From NCBI RefSeq assembly GCF_006540005.1, contig NZ_BJOC01000023.1:1-64000 (forward strand): DNA of 64,000 bases, written 5' to 3'. Within the stretch, counting starts at the first letter, position 1; every line of letters begins with the position of its first letter. Source of the stretch: Halomonas halmophila (GTDB lineage: Bacteria > Pseudomonadota > Gammaproteobacteria > Pseudomonadales > Halomonadaceae). The notes under the pieces are model-generated. The model was not told the origin of the DNA. It did no database searches and worked only from the letters and a program-made list of their open reading frames with translations. The translations under genes and the position numbers were made by a program. Positions 38,042 through 46,349 of the stretch are shown piece by piece.

Positions 38042-38491
38042 TCAGCCCCCGAACAGAGGCGCTCGTTGCCGTGTGCTGTTCACCAGGTCGTCGCTGGCGC
38101 GCTGTTCGCGTCGTTGCTCGGTGCGCCGGCGTGAGGCGTCACGGCGCTCGGCCAGGGTGTCGTAGGAGCGCAGCCGCCGCTGCTCGCTCTGCCAGTGTTG
38201 CTGGCTCCGGTCGACGCGCTGCTGTTGTTCGCCCAGGGCCTGGCGGGCGCGCTCCAAGGCGTCGTCGAGCGAGGCCAGGAAGCGCTGGTAGTTGTGCATG
38301 GAGGCCGGGTCGATCCCTTCGCGCAGGGCCGTCTGCAGCCGCGCGGCGTACTCGGCGCGGTAGCGTTGCAGGGCCTCCAGTTGCTCGGCGACCTGCTGGG
38401 CGTCGCGGCGGTCGCCGGCCAGGCGCTGTCCGGCCTGGTCGCGGGCCTGGCGGGCCATTTCGGTCAGGGTGTCCAGTGGTGTGCGGCTCAT
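38042..38491 (-). CDS. fliJ: Flagellar export protein FliJ
   Basis: A 149-residue, highly charged coiled-coil protein that acts as the stalk of the FliI ATPase hexamer and as an escort for empty chaperones. Long helices rich in Arg, Gln and Glu fill the sequence ([21 protein letters not shown]). The ATG overlaps the fliI stop by four bases. The call rests on helical composition, size and position between fliI and fliK. Confidence 0.92.
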   Translation of the reverse strand: MSRTPLDTLTEMARQARDQAGQRLAGDRRDAQQVAEQLEALQRYRAEYAARLQTALREGIDPASMHNYQRFLASLDDALERARQALGEQQQRVDRSQQHWQSEQRRLRSYDTLAERRDASRRRTEQRREQRASDDLVNSTRQRAPLFGG

Positions 38492-39882
38492 GGCGTGCCT
38501 CCCGATACGCCGGCCAGGGCGAGGCGCGAGGCCTCGAGATCGGCGCATTCGTCGATGTCCTGTTGCAGGAAGGCCTCCAGGTCCGGATAGCGGCGCACGG
38601 CGTCGTCGAGCCGTTCGTCGTTGCCCGGATGGTAGGCACCGACGCTGATCAGGTCGCGGTTGCGCTGATAGCGTGAGAAGAGGCCCTTGAAACGCTGGGC
38701 CTGGCGTCGCTGGTTGTCGTCGATGACGGCGTTCATCGCCCGGCTGATGGAAGCCTCGATATCGATGGCCGGATAGTGGCCGGCCTCGGCCAGCACGCGG
38801 GACAGCACCACGTGGCCGTCGAGAATGGCTCGTGCCGAGTCGGCGATGGGGTCCTGCTGGTCGTCGCCCTCGGTCAGGACGGTGTAGAAAGCGGTGATCG
38901 AGCCGCCGCCGCGCTCGGCGTTGCCGGCGCGCTCCACCAGGTTCGGCAGCTTGGCGAAGACCGAGGGCGGATAGCCCTTGGTGGCCGGTGGCTCGCCGAT
39001 GGCCAGGGCGATCTCGCGCTGCGCCATGGCGTAGCGCGTCAGCGAGTCCATGATCAGCAGGACGTCGCGCCCCTGGTCGCGGAAGCCCTCGGCGAGCCGG
39101 GTGGCGTAGGAGGCACCCTGGAGGCGTTGCAGCGGCGAGGTGTCGGCGGGAGCCGCGACCACCACGGCACGTTCTCGGCCATGGGCGCCGAGGATATTGT
39201 CGATGAAGTCCTGGACCTCGCGGCCGCGCTCGCCGATCAGGCCGACCACGATGACGTCGGCGCGGGTATAGCGGGCCATCATGCCCAACAGTACCGACTT
39301 GCCGACGCCGGAGCCGGCGAACAGGCCCATGCGCTGGCCGCGACCGACGCTGAGCAGGGCATTGATGGCACGGATGCCGACGTCGATCTGGGTGTCGATC
39401 GGGGCCCGCGCCAGGGGATTGAAGGGGGGCTGCGCCAGGGGCGCGCGCGGCGAATCGTCCAGCGGGCCGAGGTCGTCCAGCGGCTCGCCGTTGCCGTCCA
39501 CCACCCGGCCCAGCAGGGCCTCGCCGATCGGGAAACGCCGCGCGGCGTCGCCGGTGCTTTCGCCCAGTGGGTGGACCCGGGCGCCGGGCATCAGGCCGGA
39601 CAGGCCGGCCAGCGGCATCAGGAACAGCCGGTCGCCGGAGAAGCCGACCACCTCGGCCTCGGCATAACGGGTCGCCGGTTGCCCGGGCACGTCGGGCAAT
39701 TCGATGCGACAGGCATTGCCGAGGGCGACCTGCAGGCCGACGACCTCGATCACCATGCCGGTGGCGCGCACCACGCGACCACTGGCACGACGGGTCGGCA
39801 GGGCCTCGACGCGGCCGCGCATGCCGCGCAGCGCGCGCTGCCAGTGGTCACGGTGAGGGTCGAGGTGGCCTGTCGCGTTCAT
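38488..39882 (-). CDS. fliI: Flagellum-specific ATPase FliI
   Basis: A 464-residue export ATPase related to F1-beta. Walker A is [13 protein letters not shown] (about 170-182), followed by [15 protein letters not shown] and the Walker B region [19 protein letters not shown]. The N-terminal beta-barrel ([13 protein letters not shown]) and C-terminal helical part are complete. Two adjacent ATGs exist; the second is chosen for GGAG spacing. Confidence 0.97.
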   Translation of the reverse strand: MNATGHLDPHRDHWQRALRGMRGRVEALPTRRASGRVVRATGMVIEVVGLQVALGNACRIELPDVPGQPATRYAEAEVVGFSGDRLFLMPLAGLSGLMPGARVHPLGESTGDAARRFPIGEALLGRVVDGNGEPLDDLGPLDDSPRAPLAQPPFNPLARAPIDTQIDVGIRAINALLSVGRGQRMGLFAGSGVGKSVLLGMMARYTRADVIVVGLIGERGREVQDFIDNILGAHGRERAVVVAAPADTSPLQRLQGASYATRLAEGFRDQGRDVLLIMDSLTRYAMAQREIALAIGEPPATKGYPPSVFAKLPNLVERAGNAERGGGSITAFYTVLTEGDDQQDPIADSARAILDGHVVLSRVLAEAGHYPAIDIEASISRAMNAVIDDNQRRQAQRFKGLFSRYQRNRDLISVGAYHPGNDERLDDAVRRYPDLEAFLQQDIDECADLEASRLALAGVSGGTP

Positions 39883-39885
39883 CAT

Positions 39886-40635
39886 TCACTCCGTGGTGGC
39901 GCCGGTGGTTGCCGGGCGCGTCCGACGCTTGCGCTGCTGGTCGCGTACTGCCTGCCAGCGGGATTCCCAGGTAGCGTCCAGCTCACCGCTCTCGCTGGTC
40001 ACCCGGCAGCCGCCGCGACTGAGCTGGTCGTCCGGCTGCAGGCGCCAGCCGGCGGCCGCGAGCTCATCGCCCAGCGTCTTCTCCACCAGCCGCAGGTCCA
40101 GGGGGTGCAGCCAGAGCCGCTGCTGGCCGACCAGCGGCGGCTCGGTGTGCAGCAGGGCGCGTACCAGCTCGAGCACCTGCCGCGGTCGTGCCTTGAGGGC
40201 CTCGCCGGCCAGCTGGCGTCCCGTGGCCAGGGCGAGCTCGACCAGGTCATCAGCGATGGCGTCGTCCAGCGCGGTCAGCGCCTCGTTGAACTGGCTCGTC
40301 AGTTCCCGCAGGGGCGCGATCTCTTCCTCGAGGCGGTGCTCGAAGGCCGCATCGGCTTCTCGCTGTGCGTCCTCGCGCCCCTGGGCGAGGCCTTCGGCAT
40401 GTCCTGCCTCCCGGCCCTGGCGCAGCCCTTCCTCGTAGGCGTCGCGACGAACCTGTTCGCGGAGCGCGTCGAGGGCTTCCTGCTGGCGCTGGGCTCCCTG
40501 GCGGCGCGTCTGCGCGGCGTGGGCCTCGGCTTCGGTGGCGACGTTCTCCCGGTCGGCGCGCAACTCGCCCATGCGCCAGCGTCGCCAGGTCGAGATCGCG
40601 GCGGCGTCCCGAGCGTTTCGCGCGTCGTCAGACAT
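39886..40635 (-). CDS. fliH: Flagellar assembly protein FliH
   Basis: A 249-residue peripheral stator of the export ATPase. The middle coiled coil has Gly/Ala repeats typical of FliH (EEGLRQGREAGHAEGLAQGRE, shown up to its GxxxG-like pattern) and the C-terminal V-ATPase E-like domain follows. N-terminal tryptophans (STWRRW) fit the C-ring/FlhA contact segment. Start MSDDARNA, with GGAG nine bases upstream, overlaps fliG by eight bases. Confidence 0.93.
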   Translation of the reverse strand: MSDDARNARDAAAISTWRRWRMGELRADRENVATEAEAHAAQTRRQGAQRQQEALDALREQVRRDAYEEGLRQGREAGHAEGLAQGREDAQREADAAFEHRLEEEIAPLRELTSQFNEALTALDDAIADDLVELALATGRQLAGEALKARPRQVLELVRALLHTEPPLVGQQRLWLHPLDLRLVEKTLGDELAAAGWRLQPDDQLSRGGCRVTSESGELDATWESRWQAVRDQQRKRRTRPATTGATTE

Positions 40636-41626
40636 AGGCTTCGTCTCCACCGCTCAGCACCACTTCGCCGGCGTCGGCCAGGCGGCGAACCACCTGCAGG
40701 ATGGCCTTCTGTTCGGCCTCCACCTGGGAAACCCGGATCGGCCCGCGGGCGTCCATGTCCTCGCGCAGCAGGTCGGCGGCACGCTGCGACATGTTGCGCA
40801 GGAACTTCTCCAGGAGCGCCTCCGGCGCACCCTTGAGCGCGACCACCAGGGAGTTGGAGTCGATTTCCTTGAGCACCAGCTGGATGCTGCGGTCGTCCAG
40901 GTCGAGCATGTTCTCGAACAGGAACATCTCGTCGATGATCTTCTGCGCGAGATCCTCGTTGTGGGAGCGCACGGTATCGATGGCGGCTTCTTCCTGATGG
41001 GTGTTCATCAGGTTGAGGATCTCCGCCGCGGTGCGGGCGCCGCCCATCTTGCTGCGTTTCAGGTTCTGGCCGTCGAGCATGTTGGTCAGTACCTCGGTGA
41101 GCTCCTGCAAGGCGGCCGGCTGGACGCCGCTGAAGGTGGCGATGCGCAGCACCACATCGTTGCGCAGCTTGTCGTCGAACATCTCGAGCACATCGGCGGC
41201 CTGATGGCGTTCGAGATGGATCAGTATGGTGGCGATGATCTGCGGGTGCTCGTCACGGATCAGCTCGGCCACCATGGAGGCTTCCATCAGGTTGAGGGCA
41301 TCGATGCCGGTGCTGGTACTGGAGGTTTCCATGACGTCCTCGATGAGGCTCGAGGCGCGTTCGCTGCCCAGCGCCTTGGTCAACACCGAGCGAATGTGAT
41401 CGCTGGAGTTGAGGTTCAGGGCGATGAACTCCTCGGTCTCGTCGTGGAAGTGCTGCAGCACCTGGCGCATCTCCTCGTGAGAAACCTGCTCCAGGGTCGC
41501 CATTTCCAGGCTGATCTGTTGTACCTCCTTGGCCGTCATGTGCTTGAACACTTCGGCCGCGCTGTCCTCGTCCAGGGCCAGCAGGAGGATGGCGCTGCGG
41601 CGCGTACCGCTCATCTTATTGCTCAT
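40628..41626 (-). CDS. fliG: Flagellar motor switch protein FliG
   Basis: A 332-residue rotor protein that generates torque with MotA. N-terminal FliF-binding part (SGTRRSAILLLALDEDSAAEVFKHM), the middle EHPQIIATILIHL segment, and the C-terminal charged torque helix region (DLDDRSIQLVLKEID) are clear. The start overlaps the fliF stop by 11 bases; an ATG 12 bases further in is an alternative. Confidence 0.97.
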   Translation of the reverse strand: MSNKMSGTRRSAILLLALDEDSAAEVFKHMTAKEVQQISLEMATLEQVSHEEMRQVLQHFHDETEEFIALNLNSSDHIRSVLTKALGSERASSLIEDVMETSSTSTGIDALNLMEASMVAELIRDEHPQIIATILIHLERHQAADVLEMFDDKLRNDVVLRIATFSGVQPAALQELTEVLTNMLDGQNLKRSKMGGARTAAEILNLMNTHQEEAAIDTVRSHNEDLAQKIIDEMFLFENMLDLDDRSIQLVLKEIDSNSLVVALKGAPEALLEKFLRNMSQRAADLLREDMDARGPIRVSQVEAEQKAILQVVRRLADAGEVVLSGGDEAYV

Positions 41627-43364
41627 GCTTGTTCATCCAGCCGCGAACGATCATGGCCACCATGCGGGGATCCTCCTGGGCCATCTCCCGCAGGTCATTG
41701 AGGTTCTGCTCATAGGCCGAGGCCTTGCGCCGGCGTCGGGGCGACTCGTAGCTCGCCGCTTCGTCCTCGCCGTCCGTCGCCTCCTCGTCCGGGGCCTCAT
41801 CGCCGACCCGGGCGTCGACGCTGGGCGCCGGTGGCGCGGCGGCGGGCAGAGGTTGTTCGGTGTAGCGCCTTATCAGCGGACGCAGGATCAGCAGGTAGAG
41901 CAGCAGCAGGGCGAGGCCCACCAGCAGATAGCGGCCCAAGGCAAATGCCAGGCGCTGCAGCTCGGGCCGCTGCCACCAGGCCAGCTTGGTCTCCGGCGAC
42001 GCCTGGTCGGCGAAGGGGCGGTTGACCACCGTCACCTGGTCGCCTCGTGCCTCGGAGAAGCCCATGGCCTGGCGTACCAGCCGTTCCACCTGGGCCAGCT
42101 CATCCTCGTCGAGGGGGGCGGCCGTCGGTTCGCCGTCGGGCTGGTCGGCAGGAATCTGTCGGTAATCGATCACCACCGCTGCCGACAGGCGCTCGACCTG
42201 GCCGCGCTCGTGCTCCACGTGGGAGACCTGACGATCGACCTCGTAGTTGATCACGTCGTCACGGCTCAGGCGGCGCCGGGACTGAGTGGCCGGGTCGGCC
42301 GCCTCGTCGTCGGCGCCCGGATCCTCGTCCTCCGCTCCGTCTTCGCCCTCTTCCACCGGTGTCGCGATGGGCGATTCGGCGTAACCCGGCGGAGTATTGC
42401 TCAGCGCCCCCGGAACGCCACTGGCCAGGTCATTGCCGTTGAGGTTGATACTGGTCTGGCGGCTGCGTACCGCGGCCTCGTTGGGCGGCTGGTTGGGCGT
42501 GTAGCGTTCGGCGGTTTCTTCGCGCCGGGAGAAGTCGAGCTGGGCGGTGACCTGGGCGCGGACATTGTCGCGACCGAGGATCGGCGTGAGGATGGCCTCG
42601 ATGCGTTGGCGATAGGTGCGTTCCACCTCGGCGACGTAATCCAGTTTGGTACCGTCGAGCCCTGTGGAACCACCGTCAGGGCTCGACAGCAGGCGCCCGT
42701 CCTGGTCGACCACCGTGACCGCTTCGGTGGGCAGGTCGGGCACGCTGCTCGAGACCATGTGGGCAATGGCGTTGACCTGTCCCTCGCCGAGGACACGGCC
42801 GGGCTCCAGGGTCAGCACCACCGAGGCCTTGGCCGGCTCGCGGCGGCGCACGAACACTGAGTCCTTGGCCAGCGCCAGGTGTACCCGGGCGCCGGCGACC
42901 GGTCCCAGCGACTCCATGGAACGCGCCAGCTCACCCTCGAGACCGCGCTGGTAGTTGATCTGCTCTGCGAACTGGCTGATGCCGAAGGCCTGGTTTTCCA
43001 TCAGCTCCAGGCCCACGTTGCCGCCTTTCGGCAGGCCCTGTTCGGCAAGCTGCAGACGCAGCTTATGAACCTGCTCGCCGGGCACCATCAGGGCCTGGCC
43101 GCCCTGGCTGAAGTGGTAGGGAATCCCGCGGCTGTCCAGCTCGCCGATGATGCTGCCGCCGTCGGCCTTGCTGAGGTTGCTGTACAGTACGCGGTACTGC
43201 GGGGCGCTGGCCCACAGCAGCAGGGCGGCGATCACCGCGATCGAGGCGGCGCCCGCGATCAGCAGGGGGACGAGGGGACTGCCGCGCAACTGGCGTTTCA
43301 GTCGCGCGAACGATGAGGAGGACTGATTATCCTGGCGGCCGGTGGCGGAAGCGCCACTACTCAT
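41616..43364 (-). CDS. fliF: Flagellar MS-ring protein FliF
   Basis: A 582-residue membrane ring protein with two transmembrane helices (about 32-52 and 458-480). Ring-building motifs include YRVLYSNLSKADGGSIIGEL, the conserved QINYQRGLEGELARSM, and a long acidic periplasmic loop. The C-terminus carries the FliG-binding helix (REMAQEDPRMVAMIVRGWMN). First gene of the fliFGHIJK operon, divergent from fliE. Confidence 0.97.
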   Translation of the reverse strand: MSSGASATGRQDNQSSSSFARLKRQLRGSPLVPLLIAGAASIAVIAALLLWASAPQYRVLYSNLSKADGGSIIGELDSRGIPYHFSQGGQALMVPGEQVHKLRLQLAEQGLPKGGNVGLELMENQAFGISQFAEQINYQRGLEGELARSMESLGPVAGARVHLALAKDSVFVRRREPAKASVVLTLEPGRVLGEGQVNAIAHMVSSSVPDLPTEAVTVVDQDGRLLSSPDGGSTGLDGTKLDYVAEVERTYRQRIEAILTPILGRDNVRAQVTAQLDFSRREETAERYTPNQPPNEAAVRSRQTSINLNGNDLASGVPGALSNTPPGYAESPIATPVEEGEDGAEDEDPGADDEAADPATQSRRRLSRDDVINYEVDRQVSHVEHERGQVERLSAAVVIDYRQIPADQPDGEPTAAPLDEDELAQVERLVRQAMGFSEARGDQVTVVNRPFADQASPETKLAWWQRPELQRLAFALGRYLLVGLALLLLYLLILRPLIRRYTEQPLPAAAPPAPSVDARVGDEAPDEEATDGEDEAASYESPRRRRKASAYEQNLNDLREMAQEDPRMVAMIVRGWMNKHEQ

Positions 43365-43648
43365 GCGGGCCTCCCCGCTCGTTCGGCGCCAGCGTCCAGG
43401 GTGTCAAAAGAAGAAGGCATCGACTGCGTTCCGTCCATCACGGTTCGCCGCCCGGGTCGGGGGCGGAGCTTTGATGGGGCTATTATCCGTGGCGCACGTC
43501 GACCCAAAGGTGTGAAAAGCCCGGTTTTTGCGCGTTATTTGGTGGCATGCGGGGCCGTCGCACCCTGCTAGGCTTTGCCCGAACCGTCGGCGAGCCTGTG
43601 GCTTTTCGGTGCCGATGCCTTGAAACCCTGACCTTTCCCGGAGTCGCA
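43365..43648. promoter_or_regulatory. Divergent control region between fliF and fliE
   Basis: A 284-base spacer holding start signals for both fliF (left) and fliE (right), as in enteric bacteria. No FliA-type promoter was recognised. GATAATAGCC near 43482-43491 (minus) could be an extended -10 or part of an FlhDC half box, but I cannot assign it. Confidence 0.35.
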
Positions 43649-43978
43649 ATGAGTTCACCCGCTCTCGAGTCGGCCCTGACCCAGATGCAAAGTCTCACCA
43701 GTCAGGCTGCCGGCCAGTCGCCCAAGGGGCAGCAGCTCTCCACGACAGTCGGAGAGAGTGGTTTCGTCGACGAGCTGCAGGCCTCCATCGAGCGCATCAA
43801 CACGCTCAAGCAGGAAGCCGCGGAAAAGACGCGTGACTTCCAGGCTGGCAAGCCGGGAGTGGAACTCGATGACGTCATGGTCGATGTGCAGAAGGCCAGC
43901 GTGGCCTTCGAGATGGGCAAGCAGGTGCGCAGCCGACTGATCACGGCCTACAAGGATGTCATGAACATGCGGGTTTGA
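43649..43978 (+). CDS. fliE: Flagellar hook-basal body complex protein FliE
   Basis: A 109-residue adaptor between the MS ring and the rod. The C-terminal family motif LDDVMVDVQKASVAFEMGKQ and RSRLITAYKDVMNMRV is diagnostic. Start MSSPALESA follows GGAG; the frame upstream is non-coding promoter DNA. It stands alone and points away from fliF. Confidence 0.96.
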   Translation: MSSPALESALTQMQSLTSQAAGQSPKGQQLSTTVGESGFVDELQASIERINTLKQEAAEKTRDFQAGKPGVELDDVMVDVQKASVAFEMGKQVRSRLITAYKDVMNMRV

Positions 43979-43998
43979 GCCGGATCTGGCGCACGGTT

Positions 43999-44036
43999 CT
44001 CAGGCATTCTTCGCAGATTCGACGTGCCTGAGTCTT
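43999..44036 (+). terminator. Possible terminator after fliE
   Basis: CTCAGGCA and TGCCTGAG form an 8-bp perfect stem with an 18-nt loop, 20 bases past the fliE stop. The trailing sequence is TCTTGG without a T-run, so intrinsic termination is only possible. Confidence 0.35.
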
Positions 44037-44289
44037 GGCGGGCAGTATCGATGCTGTGTCTGAAAACTGGCTACGCTTGCCCGTCCAGCGTTAAAAATTA
44101 AATCAAAATAAGTATTTACACGACGCAAGCTCCGCCTTTCGTCGTTTTTTGCCTTGCCTGAGCATCCCTCGTCGACCTTTCAGGCAAAGCTTAATCTCGC
44201 TGCTGGCTAACCCTCTCTCCTCTACTACTCGTACGCTCGGTGGCGCCAGTCCCAGGGCAGGCCATGAGTATCGTGACTCGTGGAAGGGC

Positions 44290-44316
44290 TCAAGTCGTCC
44301 ATATCTTCGCCGATAA
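44290..44316 (+). promoter_or_regulatory. FliA (sigma-28) promoter of the chemoreceptor gene
   Basis: TCAA at 44290-44293, 15 bases, then a perfect GCCGATAA at 44309-44316. It is 75 bases before the chemoreceptor start. The downstream LOV gene may be reached from it by read-through. Confidence 0.8.
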
Positions 44317-44391
44317 CCTTCAATCATAGCGATTCCGCGCCTGGCACACAGGCGCCGGGCGACCCCAACCTCCCGATCCACGAGAGTGTTC

Positions 44392-46266
44392 ATGCTGAAC
44401 TCCTTGCGACTGCGTATTCTCATCGCCGCCCTGACGGTGATCGCCGTGGCGTTGATCATTAACGGCGCGGCCAGTTACTTCACCGTCGAATCCCACAACG
44501 AACGCCAGGTCGACCAGAATCTCCGGGCCGTGGCGCACGGCAATGGTCAGGCCATCGAGGAGTGGGTCGACGCCCGCATCGGCATGCTCGAGGCCCTGGA
44601 TGCCGTGGCGACCAGCGAAAGCCCCATGCCCGCTCTCGAGCAGTTGCTGGTGTCCGGGGGCTTCATGAATACTTATATCGCCGATCCGGCGAATGGTGAC
44701 GTCGTCTTCTCGGCCAGCGAGACCCCGGATGGATACGACCCGCGCGAGCGTCCCTGGTACCGCCAGGCCGTGGAGGCCGAGTCCACCGTGGTCACCGCGC
44801 CCTACGAGGACGCCACCTCCGACAAGCTGGTGGTGACCTTCGCCACCCCCTTCTACCGCGACGGCCAGTTGATCGCCGTGGCCGGCGGCGACGTGGCCAT
44901 CGACGCCATCGTCGATATCGTCGACCAGATCGCCCCCACTCCATCGAGCCTGGCGTTCCTGGCGTCCGACGACGGCACCTTGGTGGCCCATCCCGATCCC
45001 GAGATGAGCCTCGAGCCGGTCGTCGAGCTCTCCCCGGCCCTGACGGCTGCGTCATTGAGTGAACTACCCGAAGTCGAGGCCCCCAGGCACGTCATGCTGG
45101 GCGAGTCGGACAAGCTGCTGCGTGGCCAGCCCATCGACGGTACCGACTGGCAACTGGTGGTGGCGCTGGACGAATTCGAGGCCACTGCCGGCCTGCGAGG
45201 CGTGATGAGCGCTTCCGCGATCACCCTGGTGCTGGTCGCCCTGGGTGCGGCCATCCTGCTGGGTGCCTTGCTGCGTGTCGTCTTCCGTCGCCTGCTGGCG
45301 GTGCGCGATGCCATGGACAACGTGGCCAGCGGCAGCGGCGACTTGACCCGAAGGTTGCCGGCGGACGGCAAGGACGAAGTGGCGCAGATCGCGACAGCCT
45401 TCAACCAGTTCGTGTCGCGCATGGAAGAGGTGATGACCACCATCCGCGACAGCAGCGAATCGGTGCGGGTCGCCGCCACCGAGATCGCCACCGGCGGGCA
45501 GGACCTTTCGCGCCGCACCGAGAACGCTGCCTCCAGCCTGCAGCAGACCTCGGCCTCCATGGAGGAAATCACCAGCACCGTGGAACACACCGCCGAGTCC
45601 TCGCGTCAGGCCAACGGCCTGGCCGAATCCTCCTCCGATGTCGCCCGGCGCGGCGGCGAGGCGGTCGACCAGGTAGTCGAGACCATGCAAGGCATCAGCG
45701 ACTCTTCGCGGCAGATCAGCGAGATCGTCAGCGTGATGGACAGCATTGCCTTCCAGACCAACCTGCTGGCGCTCAACGCTTCGGTGGAGGCGGCCCGCGC
45801 TGGTGAGCAAGGACGCGGCTTCGCGGTGGTAGCCGACGAGGTCCGTCAGCTGGCAAGCCGCAGTGCCGAGGCGGCCAAGCAGATCAAGGGCCTGATCGAT
45901 ACCTCCGTGGAACGCACCGAGGAAGGCGCCAGCCAGGTGCGCCAGGCGGGTGAGACCATGGCCGAGATCGTCGAGAGTGTCACCCGGGTTACCGATGTGC
46001 TGGGCGAGATCACTGCCGCCACTTGTGAGCAAAGTGAGGGCATCAGCCAGGTCAATGTGGCGGTCTCCGAGCTTGACCGCATGACCCAGCAAAACGCCGC
46101 CCTGGTGGAAGAGTCGACCACCGCCGCCGAACAGCTCAAGGATCAGGCCGACCGCCTGTCCGCTGCCGTGGGCGGCTTCACCCTGAGCCAGCGTCGTGCC
46201 GACACGACTTCGGCTCGCACCGAGCCGGCACCTCGGCAGGTCGAGTCAGGCACCGAGTTGGTGTAA
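44392..46266 (+). CDS. Methyl-accepting chemotaxis protein with dCache-type sensor
   Basis: A 624-residue transmembrane chemoreceptor. TM1 is about residues 7-29, followed by a periplasmic dCache-like domain ([24 protein letters not shown]), TM2 about 270-292, HAMP (about 295-345) and a cytoplasmic hairpin with the tip sequence [30 protein letters not shown]. The PWYRQA motif matches dCache domains that bind amino acids or other small ligands, but the ligand cannot be named. No CheR-tethering NWETF-like pentapeptide at the C-terminus. It has its own FliA-type promoter. Confidence 0.94.
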   Translation: MLNSLRLRILIAALTVIAVALIINGAASYFTVESHNERQVDQNLRAVAHGNGQAIEEWVDARIGMLEALDAVATSESPMPALEQLLVSGGFMNTYIADPANGDVVFSASETPDGYDPRERPWYRQAVEAESTVVTAPYEDATSDKLVVTFATPFYRDGQLIAVAGGDVAIDAIVDIVDQIAPTPSSLAFLASDDGTLVAHPDPEMSLEPVVELSPALTAASLSELPEVEAPRHVMLGESDKLLRGQPIDGTDWQLVVALDEFEATAGLRGVMSASAITLVLVALGAAILLGALLRVVFRRLLAVRDAMDNVASGSGDLTRRLPADGKDEVAQIATAFNQFVSRMEEVMTTIRDSSESVRVAATEIATGGQDLSRRTENAASSLQQTSASMEEITSTVEHTAESSRQANGLAESSSDVARRGGEAVDQVVETMQGISDSSRQISEIVSVMDSIAFQTNLLALNASVEAARAGEQGRGFAVVADEVRQLASRSAEAAKQIKGLIDTSVERTEEGASQVRQAGETMAEIVESVTRVTDVLGEITAATCEQSEGISQVNVAVSELDRMTQQNAALVEESTTAAEQLKDQADRLSAAVGGFTLSQRRADTTSARTEPAPRQVESGTELV

Positions 46267-46349
46267 GGAAGCTTTGGCGTATTGCTAGCCTTTTTGGCAG
46301 AAGAAGCAAGCTCCATGGCTCTTCTTTCTGTGCGGTATGGAGTCAGTCG

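Larger units (their letters stand above)
43979..44391. other. Intergenic region between fliE and the chemoreceptor
   Basis: About 410 bases with no supported gene. It contains an 8-bp inverted repeat (43999-44032), an AT-rich stretch (about 44090-44120), and a FliA-type promoter (44290-44316). A 118-codon minus-strand frame at 44103-44459 has no recognisable domain and is not called. Confidence 0.5.

Noticed and set aside
38776-40836. A 686-codon plus-strand frame opposite fliI/fliH
   Set aside because: It spans two well-supported genes on the other strand; the sequence is low-complexity Gly/Gln/His.
46298-46332. Imperfect inverted repeat (AAGAAGC ... GCTCTTCTT) between the chemoreceptor and the LOV gene
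   Set aside because: Pairing needs bulges and no T-run follows in the plus direction, so it was not called a terminator; cotranscription stays possible.
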